A DNA stretch of 64,000 bases, from the NCBI RefSeq assembly GCF_900453105.1, contig NZ_UGPW01000001.1, forward strand, positions 1,736,001-1,800,000, given 5' to 3'. Origin of the DNA: Moraxella ovis (GTDB taxonomy: Bacteria > Pseudomonadota > Gammaproteobacteria > Pseudomonadales > Moraxellaceae). Of this stretch, positions 41,410-53,139 are shown piece after piece. Made by a program: the position numbers and the translations under genes. Each line of letters begins with the position of its first letter. The stretch's first letter is position 1. The notes beneath the pieces are model-generated. The model did no database searches, had not been told where the DNA came from, and saw nothing but the letters and a program-made list of their open reading frames with translations.

Positions 41410-41601
41410 GATAGCTCCGTGATTTGTTATGGATACGCTCTTCTTTATATCATTTGCAGGCAGATTTGTAAATATCAATTTGCAAATAAAGACTTCGCAC
41501 CAATTACTTTGATGTTCCTGGTATTTTGATTATCAGAAAAATCACCCGATTGGGTCAAATCATTTTTGTGAATCATCAGTCACTTTTTTGTTTTGGCAAT
41601 A

Positions 41602-41631
41602 AAAAACACCGCTGGATAAGCAGTGTTTTTA
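41602..41631. terminator. Terminator after the cold-shock gene
   Basis: AAAAACACcGCT and AGCaGTGTTTTT form a 12-position stem with one mismatch and T-runs on both ends. Confidence 0.8.
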
Positions 41632-41653
41632 ATCATAGGCTTAATTCTGTGAA

Positions 41654-41866
41654 TTAAAGCGCTTCGATTTCTTCAGCTTGTGGACCTTTTTTGCCTTCGC
41701 CTAGGATGAAAGATACTTTTTGACCTTCAGCTAAGGTTTTGAAGCCAGAACCGGTGATTGCGCTGTAGTGAGCAAATACGTCTTGACCGCCGTTGTCTTG
41801 AGCGATGAAACCAAAACCTTTAGCTTCGTTGAACCACTTAACAGTGCCTTGAACTTTGTTTGACAT
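41654..41866 (-). CDS. CspA-family cold-shock protein
   Basis: A 70-residue single cold-shock domain starting [24 protein letters not shown]1 (KGFGFI) and RNP2 (DVFAHYSAI) nucleic-acid-binding motifs are intact. AGGA precedes the ATG at 41866. The 5' region is long and AT-rich, as for cold-shock genes with regulated leaders, but no cold box can be assigned. RNA/DNA chaperone role by family. Confidence 0.93.
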   Translation of the reverse strand: MSNKVQGTVKWFNEAKGFGFIAQDNGGQDVFAHYSAITGSGFKTLAEGQKVSFILGEGKKGPQAEEIEAL

Positions 41867-42185
41867 GGGAAAATTCCTGTATGATCGAAAAAATGGCAAA
41901 ATTGCCTGTTTAAAATATTTATGTTGCCAAAACGTGCAAAATAAGTCTTAATGTAAAAAGACGTCTAAATTTCAACCAATACAATAAACAACGTTCAAAG
42001 ATAGTTCAAATACGCCCTAAAACCCACTTGTCCGCAAGTTTCAAAGTCGTTTTAACACTCGCCCAGAGGCGTCTTGCAAAAACTTACTAATGGTACATAA
42101 ATACCATGGGTGACAGTATAACAGACTTTGGCCACAAAAGGGGGATTATTTTGGCACATTGGAGATTTATTTGCAACCAAGGAAA
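41867..42185. other. Leader region of the cold-shock gene
   Basis: About 320 bases without a convincing gene. The part next to the cold-shock gene is AT-rich and is likely its promoter and long untranslated leader. The part up to 42185 adjoins the 3' end of the small membrane protein gene and shows nothing distinct. Confidence 0.4.
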
Positions 42186-42617
42186 TTAAATGGGTAAATA
42201 TGGCTTGGCAAGCACAAAGCCGCACAGTAACGCAAAGACAAGAGCAAAAGAACGACAAAAATTTAGATACTTTGCAGGTAGTACAATGTCCTTTGGGTCG
42301 TCGATGTCCTTAGTGGAGATCAAACGTGCGCCATAAATCCACCCCATCAATGAATAGATCCCATAAGCCACAGGCACGCTCATCGAAAGCCCATTAAAAT
42401 CCAAGAAAAACAGCGCAAGCCCAGACACCACAAGCCATGATGAGGTCGTAAGACTGACCACCGCAAAGATATTGGACTCAGGGAGCTTACCGTCATTATT
42501 CAGCACCCAAGTTGATTCAAGCCAAATGAAAACGGCGATGATGTAGCTCGCGACAATATACAAAGTCTCAAATTCTGATAAAGCACTCAAAAGATTCGTA
42601 AAATTAATATCAACCAT
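42186..42617 (-). CDS. Hypothetical four-helix membrane protein
   Basis: A 143-residue protein with four predicted membrane segments: about 18-35 (LYIVASYIIAVFIWL), 50-70 (FAVVSLTTSSWLVVSGLALFF), 80-97 and 121-138. Loops are short; the loop after helix 3 is charged (STKDIDDPKDIV). No family recognised. Stands alone between the cold-shock and ilvC genes. Confidence 0.7.
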   Translation of the reverse strand: MVDINFTNLLSALSEFETLYIVASYIIAVFIWLESTWVLNNDGKLPESNIFAVVSLTTSSWLVVSGLALFFLDFNGLSMSVPVAYGIYSLMGWIYGARLISTKDIDDPKDIVLPAKYLNFCRSFALVFALLCGFVLAKPYLPI

Positions 42618-42745
42618 GTTTCGCTTATTTTGTATTTTCAGATGAAGTTTAATGAGATAGGCAGCTATTGTACACCAAATTTGATTTTTATGTGCTTATT
42701 TGGGTTTTTTAGAAAATGGTTTAAACCACAAACAAACACCCAAAC

Positions 42746-42776
42746 AAAACAGCCGCCCAAAAGGGCAGCTGTTTTT
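42746..42776. terminator. Terminator after ilvC
   Basis: AAAACAGCcGCCC and GGGCaGCTGTTTT flank a 4-base loop; T-runs on both strands. Confidence 0.8.
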
Positions 42777-42792
42777 ATCTTTAAAAAGAAAA

Positions 42793-44749
<1,957 letters not shown>

Positions 44750-44770
44750 ACCAGCTCTTGATGTTACTTA

Positions 44771-45205
44771 TTATTTATTAATAAAATCAAGCAGGCTGAC
44801 TCTACTTGGTTCTGATGACGAAAAAATACCTCCCCAATAATTATCCCATCTACAAAAATTATCATCTTCTTTTAAGATTTGAGTTGCCTTTTTTAAATTC
44901 CAATGAGATATTGCAGGGAATAAATGATGAGTTAAATGCAAATTATCAGAATGCATACCAATAAAGATTTTTTCAAAAAATCCTGCATATCTATTTCTTG
45001 AATAAAATCTTGGTGTATCATCAGATAAATCCATCATTGGATAATGCTCAGAAAGCTCGCTAAACCAACCAATAATAGGGTGTATCACCAAGAATGGCAT
45101 CCACCAAAATAGTACAAGCTCCAACCACCAATTAAATATTATAGCAACGGAAAAAATAACCGTATGAAATAAAATAATCAAAACAATTTCAACTCTTTCA
45201 TTTTA
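44771..45205 (-). pseudogene. Fatty acid desaturase, 3' remnant
   Basis: The open segment (about 136 residues from a TTG) matches only the C-terminal third of a membrane fatty acid desaturase: two membrane-like stretches, then SELSEHYPM and the last histidine box HLTHH in SDNLHLTHHLFPAISHW. The earlier histidine boxes and the first half are missing. The frame runs back without an ATG to the stop codon of the 76-residue gene at 45203-45205, so the 5' end was cut off exactly there. AT-rich like the adjacent transporter. Confidence 0.75.
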
Positions 45206-45433
45206 TTTGACAATCCAGCAAGCCAATTCTTCTTCACTCATTCGCTCAAACCAAAAATCATCATCGGTATGAATGTTCAAATGAGCAAGCAAACCTGGGG
45301 TTCTTGGCTTTGATGCAAATTGATGTAAGGGCGTTAAATGCACCTGTTCGCCTTGCACAACAAGCTGTACTTTTTGCTCATTTTGAATATAAGTCTGCAC
45401 CGCAAGTGGTAGGCTTGCCAATTCTACAATCAT
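45203..45433 (-). CDS. Hypothetical 76-residue protein
   Basis: Small soluble protein starting MIVELASLPLAVQTYI at an ATG 15 bases after the monooxygenase stop, so probably in the ilvBH transcript. The middle (KVQLVVQGEQVHLTPLHQF) vaguely recalls Phd/AbrB-type antitoxins, where a short strand pair ends in LTxxG, but no toxin gene is adjacent and I do not assign it. Its last codons sit at the insertion junction and may not be the ancestral C-terminus. Confidence 0.5.
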   Translation of the reverse strand: MIVELASLPLAVQTYIQNEQKVQLVVQGEQVHLTPLHQFASKPRTPGLLAHLNIHTDDDFWFERMSEEELACWIVK

Positions 45434-45448
45434 ATTTTTCTCACAAAA

Positions 45449-45733
45449 TCAATCAACAACAATCAAAGGTTCATAATATCTCTGTACACCACAAGAAACA
45501 CGCCCCCAATCCGACAAACGCACACGAGCTTGATGAAAGTCGAAGGCTTCTTTGTTCACAAATTCTTCATAAACCCAAAACTTATCGGCATCGCTGTTGT
45601 CTTGTGTGATTTGAAATATCAAACAACCACTTTCTTGACGTGTTAAGCCAATGTGTTTTTTAAGTTCATCTAAAATAACTTGCCGATTGGTTTTAGGAAT
45701 GATGATATGACCTTTTAAGACAACTTTTGCCAT
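45449..45733 (-). CDS. Antibiotic biosynthesis monooxygenase (ABM) domain protein
   Basis: A 94-residue ferredoxin-like ABM/YgiN-type protein. It has KGHIIIPKTNRQVILDELKKHIGLTRQESGCLIFQITQD and FWVYEEFVNKEAFDFHQAR, the usual strand-helix pattern with ESGC. The start ATG overlaps the ilvH stop (TGATG), so it is translationally coupled to ilvH. Family members are quinone or small-molecule monooxygenases; the substrate is unknown. Confidence 0.82.
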   Translation of the reverse strand: MAKVVLKGHIIIPKTNRQVILDELKKHIGLTRQESGCLIFQITQDNSDADKFWVYEEFVNKEAFDFHQARVRLSDWGRVSCGVQRYYEPLIVVD

Positions 45734-46245
45734 CACAAAGAAAGCGTCCGCTCGCCCCTTGCAATACCAATCACGCCAGAGCGTACCACTTCTAGGATTT
45801 TATCGCGTCCGATGACATCAATAAAGCCATCTAACTTGCCTGCGTCCCCTGTGATAAGAATGGTATAAAGGTTTGCCGACACGTCCACGATTTGGGCTCG
45901 GAATATGTCTGCCGTGCGGTACACTTCTTCACGGTATGCCCCTGTCGCTCGCACTTTGATGAGCATCAGCTCACGCTCAATCTGACTACCGCCAGAGACT
46001 TCCGATAGGTTTTGGACTTTAACCACTTCAATGAGTTTATGAAGTTGTTTGGTAATCTGCTCAATCTTATCAGCCGTGGTAATCGTGGTCAAGGTTAAGC
46101 GAGACAGCGTGGGATCTTCGGTGGCGGCAACGTTTAGCGTATCAATGTTGTAGCCACGCTGACTAAACAGTCCAACCACACGAGACAGCGAGCCTGCTTC
46201 GTTTTCCATAAGTACCGAAATCAAGTGTTTTTGTAGCTGTGCCAT
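45733..46245 (-). CDS. ilvH: Acetolactate synthase small (regulatory) subunit
   Basis: A 170-residue regulatory subunit. The ATG at 46245 overlaps the ilvB stop (TAATG). An N-terminal ACT domain has SVLMENEAGSLSRVVGLFSQRGYNIDTL, the valine-binding region, and the C-terminal domain ends VVRSGVIGIARGERTL. It gives feedback inhibition to IlvB. Confidence 0.95.
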   Translation of the reverse strand: MAQLQKHLISVLMENEAGSLSRVVGLFSQRGYNIDTLNVAATEDPTLSRLTLTTITTADKIEQITKQLHKLIEVVKVQNLSEVSGGSQIERELMLIKVRATGAYREEVYRTADIFRAQIVDVSANLYTILITGDAGKLDGFIDVIGRDKILEVVRSGVIGIARGERTLSL

Positions 46246-48077
46246 TAGGTACGCTCCCCTTTTGATAACCACATATCACGCATGGACTGTCCTGCCACTT
46301 GCATGGGATAGACGTGCTCACTTCTGTCCACATACACATCAATAAATACCAAACCGTCCATTTCTAGGGCTTCTTTTAGCTCTTTTTCCATGGTGGCGGG
46401 ATTGGTGATTTTTACGCCTTTATGCCCATAGCTCTCGGCAAGTTTGACAAAATCAGGCAGCGATTTCATATAACTTTGGGCGTGGCGACCTTCGTACAGC
46501 ATATCTTGCCATTGTTTTACCATACCAAGTTGGGCGTTATTTAAATTCAAAATCTTAACGGGCAAATTATACTGCAAGCACGTTGATAGCTCTTGGATAT
46601 TCATCTGAATGGAGCCCTCACCCGTGATACAGACCACTGTTTTTTCAGGACAGGCAAGTTTTGCCGCCATGGCATAAGGCAAGCCCACGCCCATGGTGCC
46701 AAGTCCGCCAGAGTTTAGCCATTGGCGTGGCTCGTCATATTTATAATATAAAGCGGCGAACATTTGGTGCTGACCAACATCGGAGGTGATAATCGCCTTA
46801 CCGTCTGTCAATTTGCACAGTGTTTCAACGACACGTTGTGGCATGATCGCATGGACATCGGCGTCCGTATCATCACCGTAGCGCAGACCATGACGCTTAC
46901 GCCATTCGCCTATTTGCGTCCACCAATCAGCAAGAGCGTGTTCGTCTAAACGTTTATCACTCGACTTGATAAGCGCAACCATTTCAGTCAAGACAGGCTT
47001 GACATCGCCTACGATAGGGATGTGGGCACTGATGGTTTTTGAGATAGACGTTGGGTCAATGTCAATGTGAATAATGGTAGCGTTCGGGCAGAATTTTTTG
47101 ACGTTGTTGGTAACTCGGTCATCAAACCTTGCCCCCGCCGCTAGGATAACGTCCGCATGGTGCATGGTCATGTTGGCTTCATAAGTGCCGTGCATACCCA
47201 ACATGCCCACAAACTGCTCGCCTGTGGCAGGATATGCCCCAAGCCCCATGAGCGTGTTGGTAACGGGCAGATTTAACAAATTGGCAAGTTCACGAAGCTC
47301 ATCACTTGCATTGCCTTGCACCACGCCACCACCTGAGTATAGCACTGGGCGTTTGGCAGAAAGTAGTACGTCTAGAGCTTTTTTGATTTGGCCGCCATGC
47401 CCCTTGGAAGTTGGCTGATATGAGCGAATGTGAATCTCGCTTGGCATGACATAGTCAAATTTATCAGCAGGGTTCGTCATGTCCTTAGGAATGTCCACCA
47501 CCACAGGGCCAGGACGGCCCGAGCTTGCGATAAAGAAAGCTTTTTTGATGATTTCAGGAATGTCAGTAGGGTTGCGCACTTGGAAGCTGTGCTTGACCAC
47601 TGGGCGAGAGATACCGATCATGTCGCACTCTTGGAATGCATCATCACCAATCAAGGTGCTTGGCACCTGCCCTGCCAGCACCACCATAGGAATGGAGTCC
47701 ATGAACGCTGTGGCAATGGCGGTTACGGTATTAGTAACGCCAGGCCCTGACGTGGCTAGTACCACACCCGTACGTCCTGTAACACGGCTATAAGCGTCCG
47801 CCATATGTCCTGCCGCCTGCTCGTGACGAACTAGGATATGCTCAATTTTATCTTGCTTAAATAGGGCATCATAGATATGCAGCACCGCACCGCCAGGATA
47901 GCCAAAGATATGGGTCACACCTTCATCAACTAAGGCTTGCACAAGCAGTTCTGCCCCGCTCATGGCAACAGTTTCGCCACGGGCAAGTTTTTCTTGATTT
48001 TCACGGAAATGTTTGGCGGCGTCTGCCGTCTGAGTATGGCCCGTCATGTTGGGGGCTTGGGTGGTTTGCTCTGTCAT
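46245..48077 (-). CDS. ilvB: Acetolactate synthase large (catalytic) subunit
   Basis: A 610-residue thiamine diphosphate enzyme. The ATG at 48077 has AGGA six bases upstream; an in-frame TTG two codons earlier is unlikely. The N-terminus has about 40 extra residues before [28 protein letters not shown]. The catalytic glutamate lies in [17 protein letters not shown]. The ThDP motif is [15 protein letters not shown], a GDG-type motif reading GEG here. First step of branched-chain amino acid synthesis. First gene of ilvB-ilvH-ABM. Confidence 0.95.
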   Translation of the reverse strand: MTEQTTQAPNMTGHTQTADAAKHFRENQEKLARGETVAMSGAELLVQALVDEGVTHIFGYPGGAVLHIYDALFKQDKIEHILVRHEQAAGHMADAYSRVTGRTGVVLATSGPGVTNTVTAIATAFMDSIPMVVLAGQVPSTLIGDDAFQECDMIGISRPVVKHSFQVRNPTDIPEIIKKAFFIASSGRPGPVVVDIPKDMTNPADKFDYVMPSEIHIRSYQPTSKGHGGQIKKALDVLLSAKRPVLYSGGGVVQGNASDELRELANLLNLPVTNTLMGLGAYPATGEQFVGMLGMHGTYEANMTMHHADVILAAGARFDDRVTNNVKKFCPNATIIHIDIDPTSISKTISAHIPIVGDVKPVLTEMVALIKSSDKRLDEHALADWWTQIGEWRKRHGLRYGDDTDADVHAIMPQRVVETLCKLTDGKAIITSDVGQHQMFAALYYKYDEPRQWLNSGGLGTMGVGLPYAMAAKLACPEKTVVCITGEGSIQMNIQELSTCLQYNLPVKILNLNNAQLGMVKQWQDMLYEGRHAQSYMKSLPDFVKLAESYGHKGVKITNPATMEKELKEALEMDGLVFIDVYVDRSEHVYPMQVAGQSMRDMWLSKGERT

Positions 48078-48525
48078 TGTCAATCCTTTTTACCAGATGG
48101 GTAAATTAAACAAACACAATAAAGTTGCTATAGACAAAAGACAATTGCAAGTATGAACCGACAAAGACGAAAGAGTATTGACAGGATGTTCGTCTTGCAG
48201 ACCGATAAGTCTAAAGCAATGTCAGATCAGCATGAACAAACGGTAATTTGTTAAATTTAATCTGACAAACGCAATTTTGGATAAAAATTACGCCGACTTT
48301 AAATTCATTTATAACTAATTTTTATGATAAGTATGAATAAATACGAAATTAGTTATCAAAAATACTACACGACTATATTAACCCAAAAGCCACCTTTTGC
48401 CAAGCCCATTTTGCACATATGTTCAGATTTTTTGTAATTTATCATCTTGCCAATCTTTAATCATGAAATAACCCGTCAAATCCCAACATTCTGATCGCAT
48501 CAATGCTACAATACCCCAAATCCTA
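48078..48525. other. Region upstream of ilvB and the DUF4124 gene
   Basis: No gene seen. An 11-bp perfect inverted repeat (ATAACTAATTT at 48311-48321, complement at 48346-48356) lies about 230 bases before ilvB. I did not find a leader peptide rich in Ile, Val or Leu followed by a terminator, so classical attenuation is not supported. Confidence 0.45.
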
Positions 48526-48903
48526 ATGATGACACTCATGCGAACATCCCTTCATTACATCCTATCGTCTATCGCGCTGATGATGGCATCAGCCAATGCT
48601 CAGGCTGTCACTGTTTATCAAAGTATCGGTAAATATGGTGAGCCGCGTTATAGCCAGCTACCACCTCAAGGCAGTCACACAGCTCTTAATTTTTATCAAC
48701 CAAGATCAGCAGCGCCACCAATAGACGCCACAAGGCAAAAACAATGCCAAATCCTGCGGGACAATCTAGCAACACTAAACGCAGGTGGCGACGTCCATGA
48801 GATTAGCGATGATGGCTCCCAAAAAGCCTTAACCGCCGATGAAGTTAGACATCGCATTCACCAAACTCAAGATGCGCTCAACCTCCACTGCCAAAATAGT
48901 TAA
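48526..48903 (+). CDS. DUF4124-like exported protein
   Basis: A 125-residue exported protein. Signal peptide of about 27 residues (cleavage after ANAQA). The mature start VTVYQSIGKYGEPRYSQLPPQGSHTAL fits DUF4124, whose members begin with a Y-x-W/S-x-D-x-x-G-x-x-x-Y/F-S/T-D pattern. Two cysteines, C at QKQCQILRD and at the end LHCQNS, could pair. The start could also be the ATG four codons later. A terminator follows. Confidence 0.72.
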   Translation: MMTLMRTSLHYILSSIALMMASANAQAVTVYQSIGKYGEPRYSQLPPQGSHTALNFYQPRSAAPPIDATRQKQCQILRDNLATLNAGGDVHEISDDGSQKALTADEVRHRIHQTQDALNLHCQNS

Positions 48904-48911
48904 AACAGCAA

Positions 48912-48940
48912 AAAAAGACCGCACGATGGCGGTCTTTTTA
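48912..48940. terminator. Bidirectional terminator between DUF4124 and LysM genes
   Basis: AAAAAGACCGC/GCGGTCTTTTT arms with a 6-base loop. Confidence 0.88.
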
Positions 48941-48968
48941 ACTAACTTTTTAATCAATCTGGGTAAGA

Positions 48969-49454
48969 TTATGCAGGGATTCGCAATACTTGACCTGGAT
49001 AGATTTTGTCTGGATGTGAAAGCATAGGCTTGTTCGCATCGAAGATCTTCATGTAGTCATTGGCGTCGCCATACATTTCTTTGGCGATTTTTGATAGGTT
49101 GTCGCCTGATTTTACGGTGTAGAAACGAGACTCAGACTCTTGAGATTCTACTGTGATGTTATCAACAACCGTCTCAACGTGTTGGACATTACCCACCGCC
49201 AAGCGTGCGCGCTCGCGATCTTCTTGGGTCTTGGCTGCACCCGATAGTGTTACGGTGTCCGTATCGCTGTTATAGTTTACTGACAGATTGCTGATCTGAA
49301 CGTTCTGAGCTTGTACGCGAGCCAATAGCAAGTTTGCAATTTCTTGTGCAGTTGGCTCAGCTGGTGCTGCTGTGTTTGCAGCTGGTGCTGCATCTTTCTT
49401 GTTACGATTAAAGATTTTATCACCGATGTCTTTGGCAAAACTAAAAATACTCAT
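48969..49454 (-). CDS. kbp: BON-LysM protein (Kbp/YgaU-like)
   Basis: A 161-residue protein. The ATG at 49454 follows AGGAG. A short N-terminal amphipathic stretch and an alanine-rich linker lead to a BON domain (about 47-108, ending with RARLAVGNVQHVETVVDNI) and a C-terminal LysM (about 113-160, YTVKSGDNLSKIAKEMYG to YPGQVLRIP). This is the domain order of E. coli Kbp/YgaU, a cytoplasmic potassium-binding protein. No signal peptide is evident, in agreement. Confidence 0.87.
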   Translation of the reverse strand: MSIFSFAKDIGDKIFNRNKKDAAPAANTAAPAEPTAQEIANLLLARVQAQNVQISNLSVNYNSDTDTVTLSGAAKTQEDRERARLAVGNVQHVETVVDNITVESQESESRFYTVKSGDNLSKIAKEMYGDANDYMKIFDANKPMLSHPDKIYPGQVLRIPA

Positions 49455-49661
49455 AATAGACTCCTGTTTGTTTATTGACTGCCCTACACTTAACATTTAG
49501 TGGGCAAATTTTTGGATAACTCATCATAATGAGCTTAATACAAAATCGCTCATCAATTAAGATCATCTTACCAAAAATTAATCCGCAGAATCGCTAAGTT
49601 TTGCTACGAAATTGTTATAAATTGTAGTTTAGATTGCTACTTAGTGCCAATCAATGGCAAT

Positions 49662-49688
49662 AAAAAACCACCCAAAATGGGTGGTTTT
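49662..49688 (-). terminator. Terminator after acpP
   Basis: AAAACCACCC/GGGTGGTTTT stem with a 4-base loop, followed on the minus strand by further T. Confidence 0.82.
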
Positions 49689-49711
49689 GTGATCTGACTT
49701 TAATCAATCAA

Positions 49712-49945
49712 TTAAAGCTTAGCAGTCACGTAGTCGATTGCTTTTTGAACAGTAGTAAGCTCAGCAGAATCTTCATCAGGGATGGTGATGCCGAAGTTGC
49801 TTTCAAATGCCATTACAAGCTCAACTAGGTCTAGAGAATCTGCACCTAAATCGTCCATGAATGACGCGTCATTATTGATGTCAGCAACGTTTAGACCAAG
49901 TTGTTCAGCCACTGCGTCTTTTACTTTAGCTTCGATATCGCTCAT
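49712..49945 (-). CDS. acpP: Acyl carrier protein
   Basis: A 77-residue acidic ACP. The phosphopantetheine serine is S37 in [17 protein letters not shown]. Carries growing acyl chains for fatty acid synthesis. It is the third gene in the fabD-fabG-acpP order, with about 195 bases after fabG, so it may also have its own promoter. Confidence 0.97.
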   Translation of the reverse strand: MSDIEAKVKDAVAEQLGLNVADINNDASFMDDLGADSLDLVELVMAFESNFGITIPDEDSAELTTVQKAIDYVTAKL

Positions 49946-50140
49946 AGGTATTTCCTTTAAATCGATGGATAAATGCTACTTATCAGCACCATACTGATTT
50001 TAACTATTTATCAGAAATTTAGCGTATCATAAAACATTTTCACGGATAGTGCAAGTTTTATGAATACAGTTGTGCACAATTTAAGATAAATAATAATCAC
50101 AAATCAAAAATTTGTCAATTATTTTATAAAAAATATGTGA

Positions 50141-50869
50141 TTACATGTACATGCCGCCATTGACAGCCAACACCTCGCCTGTGATGTAACTGGCTTCGTC
50201 GCTCGCCAAGAAAGTCACCGCTGCAGCGATCTCTTCAGGCTGCGCCATGCGTCCTAGCGGAACAGCGTCTAGCATGGAATTGATTAGACGCTCATCAAGC
50301 TCTTCGGTCATGTCGGTCTCTACAAAACCAGGTGCAACGCAGTTTACAGTCACGCCACGCGATCCGATCTCACGAGCCAATGCGCGGGTAAAGCCCTCAA
50401 CACCTGCTTTACTAGCAGCGTAGTTGGCCTGACCAGCATTACCCATCTGCCCTACCACCGACGTGATGTTAATTATACGTCCAGAGCGAGCCTTCATCAT
50501 GCCTTTAATGGCGCGACGAGAGGTACGGTAAATAGAAGTTAGGTTGGTGTCAATAACATCGGACCAGTCCTCATTTTTCATGCGCATTAAAAGACCGTCT
50601 TTGGTGATGCCGGCATTATTAACAAGCACATTGACGCTACCATAAACACTGTCGATCTCTTCAAATAGGTTATCGATCGCTTCTTCATCGCAAACATCCA
50701 ACACGCGGCCGATACCACCAGCTTCACTTAAATATTCTTCGATAGCTTCAGCGCCCTTTTCACTGGTCGCTGTGCCGATAACAAAATGACCTTCTGCTGC
50801 AAATTTTTGCGCGATGGCACGGCCGATACCTCGGCTAGCGCCCGTTACTAATACAATCTTTCTGCTCAT
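50141..50869 (-). CDS. fabG: 3-oxoacyl-[ACP] reductase
   Basis: A 242-residue short-chain dehydrogenase. The NADPH motif is TGASRGIG (9-16), the structural motif NNAG (84-87), and the catalytic set S137, Y150 and K154 (YAASK). It starts within the end of fabD (4-base ATGA-type overlap), so the two are coupled. Reduces 3-ketoacyl-ACP in elongation. Confidence 0.96.
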   Translation of the reverse strand: MSRKIVLVTGASRGIGRAIAQKFAAEGHFVIGTATSEKGAEAIEEYLSEAGGIGRVLDVCDEEAIDNLFEEIDSVYGSVNVLVNNAGITKDGLLMRMKNEDWSDVIDTNLTSIYRTSRRAIKGMMKARSGRIINITSVVGQMGNAGQANYAASKAGVEGFTRALAREIGSRGVTVNCVAPGFVETDMTEELDERLINSMLDAVPLGRMAQPEEIAAAVTFLASDEASYITGEVLAVNGGMYM

Positions 50870-51819
50870 GCTAAATTCTCCAATTTCTCAAGGCGCACCA
50901 ATTTATCAGTAGGCAGAGCTGTGATTGGCTCGGCCTGGCGCTTGGCAAGATTTGATAGGACATTACCAGGGCCGCATTCGATGATAACATCGATATGTTT
51001 ATCAGCCAGTTTTCGCATGGTTTTAGCCCATTGAACAGGCATAGACAGCTGCTCAATCAATGAAGTCTTAATGTCATTAATGTCATCATGAACGACAGCG
51101 TGGCGGTTCTGAATGACAGGGATCTCTGCTTGTTTGAATACCGTGTCGCTCAGTAGCGCTGCCAACTTATCTGTTGCAGGATTCATCAGCTGACAATGTG
51201 ATGGCACGGATACTTTTAGTGGTACGGCTTTTTTACCTAGGTTTTCAACCGATGCCAGCACATGGCTAACACCCACTTCTGTGCCTGCGATCACCACTTG
51301 ACCTGGGCTATTAAAGTTAGCAGGGTTCACGATGCCAGCATTCTGAGTTGCGTCCTCACACAGGCTGGCCACTTGTTCATCATCAAGACCGAGCACGGCT
51401 GCCATTTGAGTGTCAATACCTGCAACCGCTTGTGTCATGTATTTGCCACGCTCATGAACCAATTTAACAGCATCCGCCAAGCTTAATACGCCGCCTGCTA
51501 CCAAGGCACTATATTCGCCCAATGAGTGACCGGCCAGACATACGGGCTTAACGCCTTGAGTGCCTAATTTATCCTTAACAATATGCCAAATCGCAACACT
51601 CGCCGCTAATAATGCAGGCTGCGTGTATTCTGTCTTATGTAGGCGTGACTCATCCTGAGTGATTTCCCAAAGGTCAAATCCAAGCGCTACACTCGCCTCA
51701 TCGAAGGTTGACTTTACAATAGGAAAATGCTCTGCCAGCTCATTCATCATGCCAACCGCTTGCGAACCTTGACCAGGGAAAACCACCGCAACGCGTTTCA
51801 TGGTATTATTTTCTGCCAT
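50866..51819 (-). CDS. fabD: Malonyl-CoA:ACP transacylase
   Basis: A 317-residue acyltransferase. The nucleophile is S99 in LAGHSLGEYSA, the N-terminal VFPGQGSQAVGM is typical, and the partner His208 lies in VPSHCQLMNPA. Start taken at MAENN with AGG seven bases before; the ATG at 51801 (MKRVAVVFPG) is a possible alternative that matches the usual family start more closely. Confidence 0.95.
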   Translation of the reverse strand: MAENNTMKRVAVVFPGQGSQAVGMMNELAEHFPIVKSTFDEASVALGFDLWEITQDESRLHKTEYTQPALLAASVAIWHIVKDKLGTQGVKPVCLAGHSLGEYSALVAGGVLSLADAVKLVHERGKYMTQAVAGIDTQMAAVLGLDDEQVASLCEDATQNAGIVNPANFNSPGQVVIAGTEVGVSHVLASVENLGKKAVPLKVSVPSHCQLMNPATDKLAALLSDTVFKQAEIPVIQNRHAVVHDDINDIKTSLIEQLSMPVQWAKTMRKLADKHIDVIIECGPGNVLSNLAKRQAEPITALPTDKLVRLEKLENLA

Positions 51820-51950
51820 ACGATACCTATTTTGTGTTTATGACTATTTATTTTATTGGATAATGAATCCAAATTAGGTGCATTCTAACATAAAAAATAA
51901 ACATTTGTTTACTAATTTTAGCAGCTCAAGCTTAGTGAACTTGCCAAAAT

Positions 51951-51991
51951 AAAAAGCCAAGCGCATTGAACAAACAACACGGCTTGGCTTA
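51951..51991 (-). terminator. Terminator after rpmF
   Basis: On the minus strand AAGCCAAG pairs with CTTGGCTT across a loop of about 20 bases, followed by five T. It separates yceD-rpmF from fabD. Confidence 0.65.
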
Positions 51992-52008
51992 TTGGTATTA
52001 TCTACCGA

Positions 52009-52191
52009 TTAGCTGTCTTGGCTTACCTTGAACAGCTGACGACCACGGTAAAAACCGTCTTTGGTCGCGTGGTGGCGAAGATGTTTTTCGCCAGTAGTAG
52101 AATCAATGCTTAGAGTGTTCACTACCATACGGTCGTGTGAACGACGCATGTCGCGGCGTGAACGGCTTTTGCGGTTTTGTTGAACTGCCAT
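52009..52191 (-). CDS. rpmF: 50S ribosomal protein L32
   Basis: A 60-residue basic protein starting [20 protein letters not shown], the L32 signature. No zinc-ribbon cysteines, so it is the zinc-free form. Follows yceD as in most proteobacteria, although with a 237-base gap, while the usual next gene plsX is absent. Confidence 0.95.
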   Translation of the reverse strand: MAVQQNRKSRSRRDMRRSHDRMVVNTLSIDSTTGEKHLRHHATKDGFYRGRQLFKVSQDS

Positions 52192-52428
52192 GATAGCTCC
52201 TAAAATTCGTCAGATCAAGACAATCATAATCGTCCCGATCGCCAAAATAAAGTGAAAATTGGTTTGCTTAGGATGATATTGTAAAAATACAGCCAAGACA
52301 TAGCACCTTTTGCCTTGCTCATCTAACCTAAGCACAATAAACGCTGTATTATACCGAAAACTTTTTGATTTTTCAAAGCCTAAACATAAAAAATTACAAA
52401 ACTTTTTCTAAACTAATCAAACATTAAG

Positions 52429-52992
52429 TTAATTTAATTGTTCCTTTAGTGCAGCCAATGCTGCAAATGGGTTATCGGCCGCCTCCTCTTCATCTTCTAA
52501 CATCTCAATTGGCATATCACAGTCGTCATGGCGTGGAGATAATGGTAGCACAAGCAAAAGCTCATCCTCTAGCAGATCCTTGATAGGCAGCATTTTACGA
52601 GAGTCAGAAGGGTTTAGTTCATCAACCAACACATATTCAGCGTCCTGCACTTGATCAGCCTGAGATTCATTGAATAAAATCGCCAATCGATAATCCCCTG
52701 TGACATCCACGGTCGTCGATTCAAGACATCGCTGACACGGGGTAATAAGCTTACCTGCAACTTCATAGTTCAGCCACAGGGTGCCGTCTATTTTTTGCAG
52801 ATTCACTTTAAGATTAAGATTCTTGACCTGTTGATTTTGCTCTTGTAGAATTAAATTTTTTGAAAGTCGCTCGAAACTCTCTACAGCCACCTCGCCAGAC
52901 CAAGAAAAACCAATATCAGCCCATTTCTCAAGCAGAATATTGGCAGGCAGCTCTTGGCTGGGATTAGATTGATTGATTGATTGCGTCATCAT
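52429..52992 (-). CDS. yceD: YceD/DUF177 large-subunit accumulation protein
   Basis: A 187-residue acidic DUF177 protein. Features are the central CQRCLE motif, followed by VLVDELNPSDSRKMLPIKDLLEDELLLVLPLSPRH, and an acidic tail. Known to be needed for normal 23S rRNA accumulation in E. coli. AGGAAATCT precedes the ATG. Upstream partner of rpmF. Confidence 0.9.
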   Translation of the reverse strand: MMTQSINQSNPSQELPANILLEKWADIGFSWSGEVAVESFERLSKNLILQEQNQQVKNLNLKVNLQKIDGTLWLNYEVAGKLITPCQRCLESTTVDVTGDYRLAILFNESQADQVQDAEYVLVDELNPSDSRKMLPIKDLLEDELLLVLPLSPRHDDCDMPIEMLEDEEEAADNPFAALAALKEQLN

Positions 52993-53139
52993 AGATTTCC
53001 TATTTTAATATTAGGCGTATTATTTCATAAATTAGGAATATTTTCACGGCTATTTTGTATGAGCTTATTAACCCATCATCAGATTTATCTTACAGAGACA
53101 AATAATGCTATAATACAAAAAATTTGCAATTCAATAATC

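Noticed and set aside
42052..42258. A 68-residue open frame on the minus strand after the small membrane protein gene
   Set aside because: It overlaps the end of the 42186-42617 gene in another frame, has no ribosome site and shows no recognisable protein pattern.
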